Source: Oscillospiraceae bacterium
Lineage (GTDB): Bacteria; Bacillota; Clostridia; UBA1381
Assembly (NCBI GenBank): GCA_015068545.1
Contig: SVKH01000100.1
Coordinates: 1 to 5,574 of the forward strand
Length of the DNA: 5,574 nt
Reading direction: 5' to 3'
Position numbers and translations under genes: made by a program. The notes beneath the pieces are model-generated. The model was not told the DNA's origin. It did no database searches and saw only the letters and a list, made by a program, of their open reading frames with translations. Below, in pieces: positions 5,573 to 5,574 of this stretch. Every line of letters starts with the position of its first letter. Position 1 is the stretch's first letter.

Positions 5573-5574
5573 TA

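Overview
The window is about 5.6 kb of AT-rich DNA from what looks like a Gram-positive anaerobe of the class Clostridia, perhaps the Oscillospiraceae/Ruminococcaceae. This is inferred from the valS-folC and dxs-tlyA gene pairs, the purine-rich ribosome binding sites, the sigma-A type promoter and the protein sequences; no marker in the window fixes the genus. All recognised genes are chromosomal housekeeping genes on the + strand. No transposase, phage gene, CRISPR array, tRNA or rRNA is visible.

Layout. Positions 2-130 are the last 42 codons of valS (valyl-tRNA synthetase). A 201-bp gap follows, holding a hairpin with a T-run that is probably the valS terminator. folC (332-1501) encodes a folylpolyglutamate/dihydrofolate synthase. 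A 395-bp gap (1502-1896) is the most unusual part of the window. It holds a small dyad next to a TATAAT box, a 10-bp hairpin, a 95-bp highly structured palindromic element (1654-1748), a clear intrinsic terminator (1757-1789) and a strong promoter (1831-1859).

That promoter starts a compact operon: dxs (1897-3714), tlyA (3707-4510, overlapping dxs by 8 bp) and ispE (4523-5404, 12 nt after tlyA). The last 170 bp contain small inverted repeats and, with low confidence, the 3' end of a convergent gene for a hydrophobic protein on the - strand.

How the genes work together. dxs and ispE encode the first and fourth enzymes of the methylerythritol phosphate (MEP) pathway to isoprenoid precursors. 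tlyA, an rRNA 2'-O-methyltransferase gene, lies between them. valS (aminoacylation) and folC (folate retention and one-carbon supply) form a separate upstream block, insulated from dxs by the 1757-1789 terminator. I found no clearly new enzyme system. The best candidate for something undescribed is the branched palindromic element at 1654-1748, which could be a dispersed repeat or a structured RNA.
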